This document shows positions 10,538-21,164 of a DNA stretch of 64,000 nt, piece by piece. This DNA comes from Sipunculus nudus. Lineage: Eukaryota; Annelida; Sipuncula; Golfingiida; Sipunculidae. The position numbers and the translations under genes were made by a program. The stretch is taken from contig CM049308.1 of assembly GCA_026874595.1 (NCBI GenBank), forward strand, positions 20,497,867-20,561,866. The letters run 5' to 3'. A model generated the notes under the pieces. That model was not told the DNA's origin, did no database searches, and worked only from the letters and a program-made list of their open reading frames with translations. Numbering within the stretch: position 1 is the first letter of the stretch; each line of letters starts with the position of its first letter.

Positions 10538-10722
10538 ATGCCCTATCACTGTTTCTGCATTCAAAAACTCCCCCAGGGCATATTGTAAAACTTAAATTGA
10601 TGATCTCAGAGAGAAGAAATGAAATAAAAAGGACTGAACTGAAAAAAGTTACAGTTACCAGAAAAAAATGTACTGAGCGGTCAGCTTATTCAATGTTAAT
10701 TCATAAAATCAGTCAGATTTAA
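10538..10722 (+). CDS. terminal coding exon, unidentified basic protein
   Basis: A textbook 3' splice site (GACTTCTTTTCTTTTCACAG) ends at 10537. The frame completing a split codon with its first two bases reads 60 residues to TAA. The start is ALSLFLHSKTPPGHIVKLK, followed by a strongly basic middle (ISERRNEIKRTELKKVTVT). The other frames close within about 20 codons. An AATAAA lies at 11082. The acceptor phase equals that of the terminal exon at 5167, so this could be an alternative last exon of the same + strand gene, with the satellite array in between. It could equally end a different gene. The family is not recognised. Confidence 0.45.
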
Positions 10723-11081
10723 ACAGGTCTATATCTTACCATGGGAACACTTATAGGGAGTGCTCCATTCACCAACAGTAAGACATAAAGGCATACATTC
10801 CTGCTTTAACACTGTTCGCGTACAAAGGCAGACCTTCATGCCCTGTTACATTTACACCTTGACAAATCTCCCTTCAACTGGAAATAAACTGGAAATAACA
10901 CATTTCCACAAACCACAACTCATAAGGTGGTCTATTTGGCTTAAAGAAAGATGAGAATCATGGATTATTTTATATCTGCAAAATGGCTAAATTTAAAAAT
11001 ATAATTTGGTGCTACAGGAAAAGACGGGGTGATTAATATGTTATATGAGACGTTACATGATTGTTTGAATGTATTTCTGAA

Positions 11082-11087
11082 AATAAA
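11082..11087 (+). terminator. polyadenylation signal AATAAA
   Basis: The hexamer lies 360 bp downstream of the TAA at 10720-10722, a plausible 3' UTR length. Supportive evidence only. Confidence 0.4.
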
Positions 11088-11100
11088 CTAATGAAACCGT

Positions 11101-12379
11101 ATCCCGGAGTTATTCCATTCCATTTCTTTAGCTTTAGTCAGAAAATTAGAAAAATACTTGTTCCATATAAGTGAGGTCTACAACAAAACCTAAATTGTGG
11201 ACACAAATTAACAGAAGGATCTTGTTCCTTGGCTCCTTCAAAATATTACTTGGATTGAAAGTGTAATTTATATTGCCAACATTAAGTTTTAAAGTGTATC
11301 TTTGTACCCAAACAGAAATGAAAGATCACTGGCAGGGTTGGAAGTGTGTTAGGTGAGAAGGTGTACCTTCATACCCTAACAGTTATGGCAGGAAGGGGTT
11401 TTGTTAGGGAAGAAGTGTCTTAAGACATGAATGTGTACCTCCCTGTTCTAACTCTTAGGATAGGAATGTGTACCGTCCTTCCCTCTGCTTTCATGAGCTC
11501 TGTCACAGTTAAAACTAGAATGGTAATAAATAGATAGCATACCTTCGTCAAGGAAAACAAACAAACAAACAACCCTACTAAATCTGCAAATAAAAAATAA
11601 TGGGGTTTTGCCTGGTTGTGTCTCAGGTCTTAACAAAATTACAATTAATCAAAACTACCTGAGAACAAACAAGCAGATATGACGCTAATACATAACCTCC
11701 CTGTCGGATGTAAACAGGTGTATCGGTCAACAACGCTAGAGCAGACCAATTGCTTAGTGAACCAATAGGAGACAGATTTAATCACCCCGCAAGGTACAGG
11801 CCTCGCATTAAACTGCTTCACCTTGGTCATTTCGAAAGCTGAGGGTCTATGATCATTGTCTGAATCTAGAAGTGACCATAAAAAAACAAAATGGGAACGG
11901 CTAGAGTGCCCAGGAGACGGATAACACTGCTTAAAATGCATAACCTACGGTCTATTTCGTTGTAGTTAAAAACTGTAAGGTACATATTCCTCGCAGTTCT
12001 AATAAGGATGGTGTAATCGGTACCCGGAATTCCTGAAGACTTGACCAAAGTATTAGAAAAAAAGCAACTTTACATGTGGGAGACTGTAAAATAATTTAAT
12101 ACCCTAATAAAGTGGCCTGGCTAGACGGCACGGTTATTTGAACATCTTTTAGAATCCCACATAGAGTTTCGACCTGTCCAGGACTAAAATAAAGCAACCA
12201 AAGGTAAAGGACCAATTCAAGAGCAGGTGCTCAGAAAAAAAAAGATAACATGCAATGAAAAAAAAAAAAATAGCAACCATGTACAGTTCATCTCAATCCT
12301 TTTTATTAATGAAGAAAGATCTGCTTCACAAGATGGAAGGTTTGGGATGAAAAGTTTTGCTTAAAATGCATTCCTAATC
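11101..12379. other. non-coding; short imperfect repeats
   Basis: Three loosely similar GTGTACC-led segments recur near 11361, 11432 and 11467. An A-rich AAACAAAC run lies near 11558. No exon was supported. Confidence 0.5.
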
Positions 12380-12560
12380 TTTCTAAATAAGTGGGTCCTG
12401 GGACCTTTGACCTCATTACCAAAAAATTAATAGAGTTCTTGCGTTAGAGTTAGATTGGCCATATATAAGTCAAGTTTGATATCCATATGTCAATCAAAAC
12501 CAGGAAACAAATTTGACGAACATACAGAAAGACAAACACACGGACGAACAGGATGATTAA
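12380..12560 (+). mobile_element. remnant of a widespread RTE/SINE-type dispersed repeat
   Basis: The block order (GGGTCCTGGGACC, a TTAATAGAGTTCTT block, AAGTCAAGTTTGAT, CCAGGAAACAAATTTGACGA, then runs of ACAGAAAGACAAACACACGGACGA, ending AGGATGATTAATAT) has the layout of a repeat found across many invertebrate genomes. That repeat carries a phrase about following a target, then a gacagac-rich tail. This is pattern recall rather than alignment. No coding capacity. Confidence 0.5.
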
Positions 12561-12889
12561 TATAGATAATAAAGGTAACACACAAGGTTTCAGGAATTTT
12601 ATAGTATCAACATAATCTGGCAGTCTCAATATAAAGAAAAAAATGTAAAAAAAATAGAAAAGATACAGGTTACGAAACCAATCATATTAATAAAAAAGAA
12701 ACTGACATAACTGCTGTCATTTAATGGTCTCATAAACAGAAAAGAACAAAAAAAAATCATAAAAATTATAACAAGGCCTACAGGCCTAATGCGAACCTGT
12801 GCATTGGGAAATACACCAGGTATAATTCTTCAATACTGGAATTACTTTTCATGTATATGAACTATGCAAATACTAAACATTTTGAATAT

Positions 12890-13260
12890 GAAACAATTAC
12901 ACAAACATCACTGCTGAAATTCTCGTATGGGTGCACACAACACAAAAATGATTGTAGCTGGCACCACCAGTTTTGTATACAACAAAGCTATCAGAGATAT
13001 ATACAAATGCCCAATTTCAGACTGATATATCAAACCCCTCCTGAGAAATAAGCAGGGAAACACTGTGCAAAAATTATTGTAGGTGGCACCACCAGTCTTG
13101 TAATAGTCAAAGCTATTCGATATGTATAGATATGCCAAATTTCAGGCTGATTATATCAAATTCCTCTGTAGAAATAAGGAGGCACATACATTGTGCAAAA
13201 GTCATTGTAGGTGGCGACACCTGTCTTGTGAACAAGAAAGCCATCACAGACAGGCAAATA
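12890..13260. repeat. three ~126-bp tandem units
   Basis: ATTGTAGCTGGCACCACC at 12951, ATTGTAGGTGGCACCACC at 13076 and ATTGTAGGTGGCGACACC at 13204 set a period of 125-128 bp. Each is followed by a TTGTA..CAAAGC block, an ATATGC..AATTTCAG block and ATATCAAA. The units belong to the GTGGCGCCACC-core repeat family seen at 15.6 and 16.4 kb. Confidence 0.85.
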
Positions 13261-13960
13261 TATCAGGCCAACACATCAGACTTACCTTGAGTCTGATGCA
13301 TGGGGCTGACCAGGCTTAGGTGAGAAAGGCAGTTGCCCCAAGTGAACTGTGACAAATTGCTAGCTCAGGCTACTGCACTAAGTGAACTCACGACCTGCAC
13401 CTGGCTAGACTGAGTGAACTTTTGACCTGTACCTGGCTGCACTGAGTGAACTCTTGACCTGTTGCATAATCTGACACAGTGGGTAGTCTGCCAACGCTAT
13501 AAATAGAATGCAGCTACTGCACTGAGTGAACTAGCTAGACTGAGTGAACTTTTGACCTGTACCTAGCTGCACTGATTGAACTCTTTACCTGTTACCTGAT
13601 CTGATACAGTTGGCAGTCTGCGGAAGCTATAAATAGATCCAGACTGACCTTTGGCCTGTTTTCAAATCTGAAATAGTAGCCACACCATTGCATAAGCTCA
13701 CAGTTTGGCTCCACATGCAGCCCTGAGGGGCATGACACCCATGAGGTGATCACATGATACTCATGAGGTGATCACATGCTACCCATAAGGTGATCACATG
13801 CTGGCCATGAGGTGTTCACATGACACTCATGCAGTGATCACAAGCCTTGTGCTTGGCTGCACTGACTGAACTCTTGACCTATACCTGGCTGCACTGAATG
13901 AACTCTTGATCTGTTGCAAAATCTGAATCAGTTGGCAGTTTTTCAACCTATTTAATGATA
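13261..13960. repeat. ~39-bp CTGCACTGAGTGAACT repeat array
   Basis: Variants of CTGCACTGAGTGAACTCTTG with GACCTG and GTACCTGGCTAG recur at least eight times. They are grouped into larger blocks that each end in an AATCTGA..CAGT..GGCAGTCTGC segment, giving a two-level, decayed tandem structure. Confidence 0.8.
13740..13849. repeat. 22-bp minisatellite with TGATCA core
   Basis: Five consecutive 22-bp units, each beginning CATGAGGTGATCACATG or a close variant. It is embedded in the preceding array. Confidence 0.9.
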
Positions 13961-14439
13961 CAGACACAATCTTTGCCTGTTGGTAAATCTGTTTACACAT
14001 ACTGAAAGACTTTGGCTAAAATGCTTTTTTTCAAGCTGACATATTCATAAACTTTTTACCAAAAATATCTATAATAATAAAAAATGCAGTTCTTTCATTG
14101 TTAAAGGTCCAATAATTCTGCCAAAAATCATTCAAGTAAACTTGAACAAAGGCCACCTATGAATAATTTTTGTGCAATGTCACAGAAGTTATAATTGAAA
14201 CAACAATTTTGTAGAAGAAAACTATTGCAGTCCTCAGTTTAAAATAGACATAATAATGGCCATAAGACCAACTTAAGCTTTTCACGACTCAACCAAAAAT
14301 CAACAAACTAAATCTATTCTTATATGATTGAAAGAACCATGTCCTAGGATAATTCTTTTGAAAAACTGAACGATTAGACTTGACAGTTTCATCTTAAACA
14401 TTATCAGCTGAAAGAGGTTAAAATTATAAGGTTTTTGCA
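13961..14439. other. diverged repeat-derived sequence
   Basis: Fragments resembling the modular repeat that follows (ACCATTTGAACAAA-like and TCAACCAAAAATCA-like phrases) occur here, but no unit boundary could be fixed. No exon was seen. Confidence 0.45.
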
Positions 14440-17280
14440 AAAATAAAAACCAGGTCAATGTAGGTGGCAACACGAAATCTGCAACTTCAAATGTGAGTCA
14501 TGTGACCAACATTTGCACAATACTTGGTAATGCTAGGTTCTGTCATATCTGAGATTACTATGTCAGTATGCTTACTTGGCCAAATAACTAAGTTCAAATT
14601 TGTGTAATTCCGCTAAAATTCATCAAATGCAAACCATTTGAACAAACTTGAGAAGGCTTGCCTCTGGGATCATTTCTGTAAAAGATTGAACAATTTGGCT
14701 TGACTGTTTACAAGTAGAAGACTTTTAAAGGTTTTTCAGCCATACCATGTCCGTTACACCGCTCAGGCAATAACTAGGGTTTCTACGCCGCAGTTTTGCC
14801 TCTTCGGGTACCCCCCCTCTTTGCACTGAGGTCGCCAGAACTGACACGCCAGCCAGCCAGGTCCGGCCCGCCCTCGTTGACCGACCACCACCGGGGAATC
14901 CCCCAAGTAAACCCGGGAGCCTGAGCCTAGCAACCAGCCAGTAATGTCCGAGCGTCACCGGCCTACCCCTGGACTACCGTGAGTCCTGCCCTGAGCCTTG
15001 TCCCTTTCGACCAGGTACGGTGTTCGTTCGATCTGAGCCTTTTCCGGAGCCTTTCCTGGTTCTCGTGCCATCATGCTTGAGCCTTGTCCCTGCTGATCCT
15101 GACCGGACCCCCGGTTTTTACGTCTCGGAGCCTTGTCCCTGATCCTTTCCGGATCCCCTCAACTTTTATCCACCAAACGGCTGGCTCTTTAGGGCCTGGT
15201 TCCATACTGTCGGCAACGGACTGGCCTACTCTTCTATCGAAAAACAGTATGGGATCTTTTACGTGCCCATCCCCTTCTGGACACGGGACCGCCATTTTAC
15301 GTCCTCATCCGATGGACGGCCCGTATTTTGCTTTTGCAGTCGGGCGCTGCAGAGCCCGGAGCCTTTCTACCCCTCCCCCACTTTTTCTAGTGGGGTGATG
15401 ATACTGGGGTTCCGTTTGCCACTGTTTTTCAGCCTTTTCCCTATAAAATTTAAGTAAATGCAGATAATAAAAAAATAAGCTGAATCCCACAACATTTGAT
15501 ATGTGAGAGATTATTGCATAAAATCTGGGGATGATAGCTCCTGCTATTCCTGAGACATTATGGGTTAATATACAGATGACCAATGACCCCAGTTAAAAAA
15601 AAGTCAAGGCAGGTGGCGCCACCAATACCTGAATTTCATATATGACTCATGTGACCAACACTGGCATAAAATTTGGTGATGAAAGCTCCAGCCGTTTCTG
15701 AGATTGTCATTTTAGTATGCTTTCTAGACAGATGACTAAGTTCAACTTCCTGTAACTCGGCCAAAATTCACCCAAATTTAACCATTTAAACAAACTTAAG
15801 AGAGATGGTATAAGAGATTATTTCTGTGAAATATTGAACAATTTGGCTTGACAGTTTTGGAGGAGAAGATTTTAAACAATTTTTTAGCTTTTCCTCAATA
15901 AAATCTAGAAAATGCAGAGTTTTTCAGATGGCTAATTTTTTACATTAAATTTCATGATGCTAGCTCAAGTCATTGTAAAATATTAAACAAATTAGCCTCA
16001 GTTGTGTCTTTCAAAAATGTTTTGCAGGTTTATAACTCTTATAGGAAAATACAGACAAAAGGCTAAGTTAGCTTCTCATAACTCGGCCAAAAATCACTGA
16101 ACCAAAACCATTTGAACAAACGTGAATTATCAACATCTAAGAATAATTAATGTGTGAGATTTAAGAATTTGGCCTAGTGTTTTTTGAGAAGAAGATCTTT
16201 TTAGCCACTGAGCTAAAAAGGGCTGTCATGGCATATGGCTAAATTCAGCTTCCCATAACTCAGCCAAAAAACCCTGAACTGAGACCATTTGAACAAAATT
16301 CAGAAAGCACTACCCTAAGATCATTTCTGTGCGATATTAAACAATTTAGCCATATGGTTTCAGAGAAGAAGTTTTTTGTAGCCTTCAGTATGATAAGGGC
16401 ACTGATGACCCCCGTACAAAAAAGTGTGAGGCAGGTGGCGCCACCAATACCTCAATTTCAGATATGACTCATGTGACAGACATTCCCATAAAATTTGGTG
16501 ATGATAGCTTCAGCAGTTTCTGAGATTGTAATTTTAGTATACTTTTTTGGACAGATGACCAAGTTTAACTTCTTGTAATTTGGCAAAAAATCACCAAACT
16601 TAAACCATTTGAACAAACTTGAGAGAGATTGTTCCAGGGATCATTTCTGTGAAATATTTTACAATTTGGCTGAACAGTTTCGGAGAAGAAGATTTATAAA
16701 GGTTTTTCAGCTTTTTCCCTATAAAATCTAAGAAAATGCAGTTAGCCAAAAAATAAACAAAATCTGATGGAGTTTTTTAGATGACTAATTTTTTGCATAA
16801 AAATTTTGTAATGCTAACTCTTGCCGTTTTCAAGATAGTATGGGTTAACGTAGAGACGACGGACGACGGCCGACGGACGCCGGACGACGCCACACCAGCG
16901 CATAAGCTCACAGGTTCGCTAAAAACACAGACGGCGCCATCAGTTTTCAGGAACTGACAAAACTACTCATGGTCAATAATCAAGGGAAGAATGCATTGAT
17001 TATCAAGATACTGGAGTTTCGAATCAAATTATAATTATTCTGGGGGAACCTTACGAGCCCCATAGCTCGGAGGATAAAGGTCGCATGGACCAAATTTCAT
17101 GTTTTCATGGAGATTTTTATATAAACCTACCTGGATTTTCAGTTACATATATTTCTAGGGTTAACGGGTACGATTTGTGCCCTGCTGGCGGACCCCCGGA
17201 CGGCCGGACGGATGACGGACAAAGCACCATTCCTATACCTCAGTTGACTTTCAGTCAGCTGAGCTAAACATTTAGTTTTC
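14440..17280. repeat. large modular dispersed repeat, three main copies
   Basis: Copies begin near 14458, 15608 and 16430, each with GGTGGC(G/A)(C/A)(C/A)ACC. They then run through ATGACTCATGTGACC-like, TAAAATTTGGTGATG, CTGAGATT, AACTCGGCCAAAAATCA-like, ACCATTTGAACAAA and CAATTTGGCT, ending GTTTTTCAGCTTTTTCCC and ATAAAATCTAAG. Intervening sub-modules repeat the CTCGGCCAAA-to-AATTTGGC part. The block closes at 16850-16930 with GACGACGGACGACGG-like simple sequence and CGCATAAGCTCAC. An inverted-orientation module of the family seen at 1.5-2.2 kb follows (17030-17280). No ORF is conserved between copies, so it behaves as a non-coding repeat. Confidence 0.85.
14742..15423. mobile_element. 682-bp GC-rich insertion with 11-bp target-site duplication
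   Basis: The element interrupts the first copy of the modular repeat. GTTTTTCAGCC at 14731-14741 is repeated at 15424-15434. Removing the insert restores the repeat phrase seen uninterrupted near 16711-16730. The insert is strikingly GC-rich against AT-rich flanks and contains at least five GAGCCTT-led internal repeats (GAGCCTTGTCCCT three times, GAGCCTTTTCC, GAGCCTTTCT). It also has a GGATCTTTTACGTGCCCAT block followed by CACGGGACCGCCATTTTACG, which I recall as a phrase common in invertebrate repeats. It has no terminal inverted repeats, no A-tail and no convincing ORF, so it is a non-autonomous element of unknown class, possibly SINE-like. Confidence 0.75.
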
Positions 17281-18717
17281 AAACCTGAAGTGTCATATAT
17301 GGACAGGAAATCGTGCTGTTTTACATGGTAATACCTTGATATTTTAGCCTTTTTTGAGAATCATACTTTTATGACATGTGTATGAAGAGTAGTTAAAAAA
17401 TAAACTGATAACGAAAAAATACTCGCATATTGTCATTATTATTATTTTTTATAACTATCACAACTTTAACCAGTTGATTTTAACTTTGTTGAGACATCAG
17501 CAGAAGTGTCAGATATGTATTCATATTCATTTAAAGCTGCTTTACCGAATACAAGTTGAAAAAAATGATTCATGCATCCCAGTTAAAAACAGACGGAGTT
17601 TGGAGTTTTTGCGGGAGGTGATAGAAGGAATATCACTCATCGGAAACTAAATATATGTTACTAGGCTAAATAGTGCAGAACCTTGAAACTATATCCAGCA
17701 TCAGTTAAAGGGGCCCATTCCGTTTTCTGACTTGTGTTAAATTTTATTCTACGATACACAGGTATTTCTTTTGTTTATAGCCACATATTTATAACACATG
17801 GGGGACCCGCTAAAATAATCCACCACAGGAATCAGACGTATCCGGGTATTATGAATGACGTTTTGCAACTAGTGATCTTTTCAACTTCCGCACATATGAA
17901 ACCAACAATTACATGTTTAAGATTTTTATGTTTGTCAACAAGGGCACCTATATCGTGTTTATTAACAGCTGTTAGAGATATTAACAGCCGTCACAGATAT
18001 ATCATAAATTAAGAACCTTTCTTACCTACCGTTCACTAATTCGTACGCACAGTACGGGGAAAATCACATAAAGTCTGCTGAAAAGGCAGGTGAATAACTA
18101 AAATATATCCAACCTGAGCTATATGTAGAAAGCATCAATTAAAGCAATAACACACCACCATGGCAATTATATGTATAACCTTATTAAAAGTATAGGAATA
18201 GTTGCCGCGTAAGTGAAAGGAAAGCACCACTGATAAAATAATAGTTAGAAATAGGATTCCTACAGACAAGGAAAGGGCGGATCTGAAGGTCCTTTATAAA
18301 AGCACTATTGACCATCTTATAGAACAATAAATGAGGCTATAGATACATTGATGTGTCCACGAGACGCCAAGAACTGTGCCGAGGACGTCCAAAACACCAT
18401 GCTGAATTGATCTTAAAAGGATTCACATCTTATCAACTCTGTCCGAAGCATCACTTATGAAGACTATCTGAAGACACTGTACCCCGGGTGTTGTATATTA
18501 CCCATTGCTTTCTCGCATGGCTACACTGAAGATGATTCGGAGTTTATGCTTTAGTTGTTTTCTTCAATAGCTCTGTATTTTTTCTGTTGCTTCACTAGAG
18601 TGGAGCACCCGTTTTAACACCACCCTAGCTTAAACATATGTGCCCAGCTAAACCCACTTCCTTTAAAATTAATTCATTTGTCGGTTTGAAATAATATAAC
18701 ATCCATAATGTATATAT
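17281..18717. other. non-coding stretch
   Basis: No supported exon. An AAAGGGGCCCATTCCG phrase near 17708 resembles AAAGGTGCACATTCCC at 21038 and may be the edge of a dispersed repeat. The rest looks unique. Confidence 0.45.
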
Positions 18718-18896
18718 CAAGGGTTCTCCAGTCCTTTAGCCAGCCCCTCGCTATTGTTGTTTAAAAGAAATAGTCGCCTCGCCAAAATTATGCAAAAACC
18801 GTTGAAATGATGCAAAGCGCATTAACATTGTTGCAAATTTACGCTCGTCAACCGCTCGTTGCGCCTCTTTTATTTTTTCGAAGTGAAGAACCCTGG
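18718..18896. mobile_element. 179-bp MITE, CAAGGGTTCT / AGAACCCTGG termini
   Basis: Left end CAAGGGTTCTCC pairs with the reverse complement of right end GAAGAACCCTGG at 10 of 12 positions. The flanks GTATATAT and GTATACAC agree at 6 of 8 positions, which would suit a degraded 8-bp hAT duplication. The interior is CG-bearing and non-coding. The overlapping ORF on the + strand is an artefact of the element. Confidence 0.55.
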
Positions 18897-20179
18897 TATA
18901 CACCCGTGCTCTCCTACCCACCCCGCAGGTACTTCTTATTTGAAGCTAGAGCTGTTATTTCTATTGTTCCTTTCGCTTCAGCTTGGATTATAAATCCAGT
19001 TATACCTCACAACCGTACCTTGCAGGTTTATGAATTGACATCTCTATTATTGCTAAGTTGATTTCGGTGGAGTTGTGACAGACAGATCGCCCGAAGTCAA
19101 ATCCAGTGCTCGGGAGCCTACCCTAAGGTAACACAAATTCTACTTGGGTCAACAACTCTGTGACATCTTATAAATCAAGCCTTCTCATTCTTAAATGTCC
19201 CGCAGGTCTGTAGTAGTCAAAGTCTCCCGCATCAGAACTCATCTCGACTTTAACACTTTAAATGCCGAATCATTATCCATCACATTCAAACTCCCCTCTT
19301 ATCGCTGATGTATAAGGCATCGCCTCTAGCCTCGTAAAAATATATGGTGGTTGGTCGTTCTTGGTATTTTCCAAAATATCAGACAGGCAGTTGAAGCCGC
19401 AAGCCTCAGTTTCCATATTCACAAAGTAAAGATATCCGTAAGTTGCAAGGTTTGTGGGTATTAAAGTTACAAGGCACAAATTCTTCGGAAAAGGCTTCTT
19501 GTGCCATTTGCTGCAATGGTCACAGATTTAGAGATATCGTTGTTTCGGGTTCGATAAGAAACACGAAAATCTTAGATTTCATAAAAAAGGACACAGAAAA
19601 ATCTGAGTCTGGGTCTGCGGGATCTTGGAAAGGGGGTAGTGGTACTGTTACATTAAGGGGCTATAGCCTGTCAAACAAGGTGAGTCCATCAGTTTCTTGT
19701 GATATGTATTTCCAAAAAAAAAGCAACCAGTTACTGACTTTATATTGTACAAAGCAACGAATTTGAATGAATATATGAGAAAACAGTCTATTTTTGTCAC
19801 GACATGTTGACTAAAGTGACAAGGTCAAGGTCGCTTTTTGATACGTGTTGTTTAGATGAAAGTACTTGGCATCATAAATATTATAATACATATCGTCAGC
19901 TAAAAGACGCTTTCCTGCGCTTTTCTATTGCCGGACTGCACATAATTTCTTTCACTGTAACACACTGAACAGAAATATCAGCATTTAATACATACTGTGA
20001 TTATCCAATGGGTGTCCCTTGGTGCGGCATACTCAAATGAACTTTAAGGGATTCACAATTCCCGGAAAGAAAGAGGTTTGCTCTAAAAAATGAGGAAAAT
20101 ACAAGATAATTTCTCGCAGTAAGGCGGCTGTGAATCCCCCCCCCCTTTCCTCTGGTTCATCCTGAAAAGAATGACTTAC
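18897..20179. other. mostly non-coding; downstream intron of the 20.2 kb gene
   Basis: Because the gene at 20180-20403 runs leftward, this is its first intron. No second exon with recognisable peptidase sequence was found. On the + strand a frame from 19443 ends at a good 5' splice site (AACAAG/GTGAGT at 19679) with a possible acceptor ending at about 19527, but the peptide is low-complexity (Ser/Gly-rich) and not convincing. An AAGGTCAAGGTC phrase lies near 19822. Confidence 0.4.
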
Positions 20180-20403
20180 CGGAGGAAGTCCCTGATGTTG
20201 TGGGCCTTCATTTCCGGAATTAGTCTGTCGCTAATGCCACTTTCCTCGTCAGCAACGATTCGATCAGAAACCCCACGAAGACAAACGCCCTGTCCAGCCC
20301 TTCCTCCAGCGCTTAAGAAGCCGATCACCGCCCCAAGAACGATCCCCAGGACAAGCACCACCAGCGACAGGATCACAAAGGCTGTGATCTTAGACGACGC
20401 CAT
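20180..20403 (-). CDS. first coding exon, NAALADase / glutamate carboxypeptidase II-like
   Basis: Likely a type II membrane zinc peptidase that cleaves C-terminal glutamate from extracellular N-acetylated peptides or folates. The 75 visible residues comprise a 5-residue cytoplasmic tail (MASSK), one strong transmembrane segment at about 6-32 rich in Val/Leu/Ile with GAVIGFL, and an ectodomain start. That ectodomain ends LIPEMKAHNIRDFLR, which resembles the family segment just before the first conserved ectodomain motif (family knowledge: a KAENI..FL pattern). The chosen ATG (20401-20403) has A at -3 and G at +4. An in-frame ATG ten codons upstream (20433) lies before a good 3' splice site (CATTCACAG ending 20414) and would be intronic if that site is used. 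The exon ends mid-codon at a near-perfect donor, CCG/GTAAGT. The catalytic domain must lie further left, outside recognisable sequence. Related possibility: another type II membrane protein. Confidence 0.6.
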
Positions 20404-20413
20404 TGTCTCCACC
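20404..20413 (-). other. short 5' UTR segment and splice acceptor
   Basis: On the minus strand, ATATTTCTCATTCACAG precedes GGTGGAGACA and then the ATG. This fits a 5' UTR intron ending 10 nt before the start codon. If the promoter is immediately upstream, transcription may instead begin nearby without splicing. Confidence 0.4.
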
Positions 20414-20449
20414 CTGTGAATGAGAAATATCATTTGGTTACTGTCTCCT

Positions 20450-20883
20450 ATACTAGTCAGTCCCCATCAGACGGGAGGGCGCCCCCTGAGGGCTGCCGTC
20501 ACGCGCAGCTTGGTATTAGGCAGACTGCCTGAATGACATTTTACGTCAGCGCATTAAACATAAACCTCGCGCTTGATCGCTGGATGCTTGAAGATCCCAA
20601 ACAAAAGAAGCAAATCCGCCACCTCCGCGAAAGTACACATGCACCTTGTTTTTGTTCACAAATTTACATTAAAGGGCCTAGTCTCATTCCAGACATGTTA
20701 TCTTTTCATGAAATATACAGTTTCCTCCTCAGAGTATCATCAGCTGCCAAATTTTCTTTCTAAAACTGTCTGCGTATTCCTATACACGAGTATGAATAAG
20801 CTTGCATCAGGCGCGATCAGTGGTCCAAAACTTCCTTCGAGCATGTTTCTTGTCTTTGTTTAAAAATTGTTGCGCATGCGCAA
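20450..20883. promoter_or_regulatory. GC-enriched promoter-like region with NRF-1-type palindrome
   Basis: A short GC-rich zone (about 20458-20525, including GGGAGGGCGCCCCCTGAGGG) sits just upstream of the minus-strand gene. An ATF/CRE-like ACGTCA lies at 20543. A perfect 14-bp palindrome TTGCGCATGCGCAA at 20870-20883 contains the NRF-1 consensus. These are directly visible. Promoter function, possibly bidirectional, is inferred. Confidence 0.45.
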
Positions 20884-20918
20884 GATCGCACCTCGGGTTG
20901 TGCAGTGTTGTTAAACAG
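20884..20918 (+). other. possible non-coding first exon ending in a 5' splice site
   Basis: Thirty-five bases after the NRF-1-like palindrome, TTAAACAG/GTAAATG forms a good donor on the + strand. The only ATG nearby opens a 12-codon frame that stops before the donor, so any exon here would be 5' UTR. A second CAG/GTAAAT lies about 50 bp further on (20970). No downstream + strand coding exon was tied to it. Confidence 0.25.
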
Positions 20919-21164
20919 GTAAATGTGGACAGTTTTCTTACACACAGAACCATAACAACGTACAAAACAGGTAAATTTGTGATAAGTCCGTGCAACAGGA
21001 TGGGTTTGCTGGAAAAATTTGAATTCAGTCAAAATTAAAGGTGCACATTCCCCTACTTTTTTAAAAGGAATTTATGTGATTTATGGCTTCCTCTGTGTAT
21101 ATATCAATGATGTAATAGTAGTTTTGGCTGTGAACATGTTTGTAAACACAGCAGTTTTTAAAAA

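Noticed and set aside
13280-13320. Perfect minus-strand donor ACTCAAG/GTAAGT
   Set aside because: It lies inside repeat-derived sequence with no acceptor or open frame upstream.
14725-15583. ORFs of 64-104 codons on both strands
   Set aside because: They lie in the GC-rich inserted element, where stop codons are rare, and are inconsistent between strands.
19443-19679. + strand exon ending at AACAAG/GTGAGT
   Set aside because: The donor is good, but the acceptor is weak and the peptide is Ser/Gly-rich low complexity.
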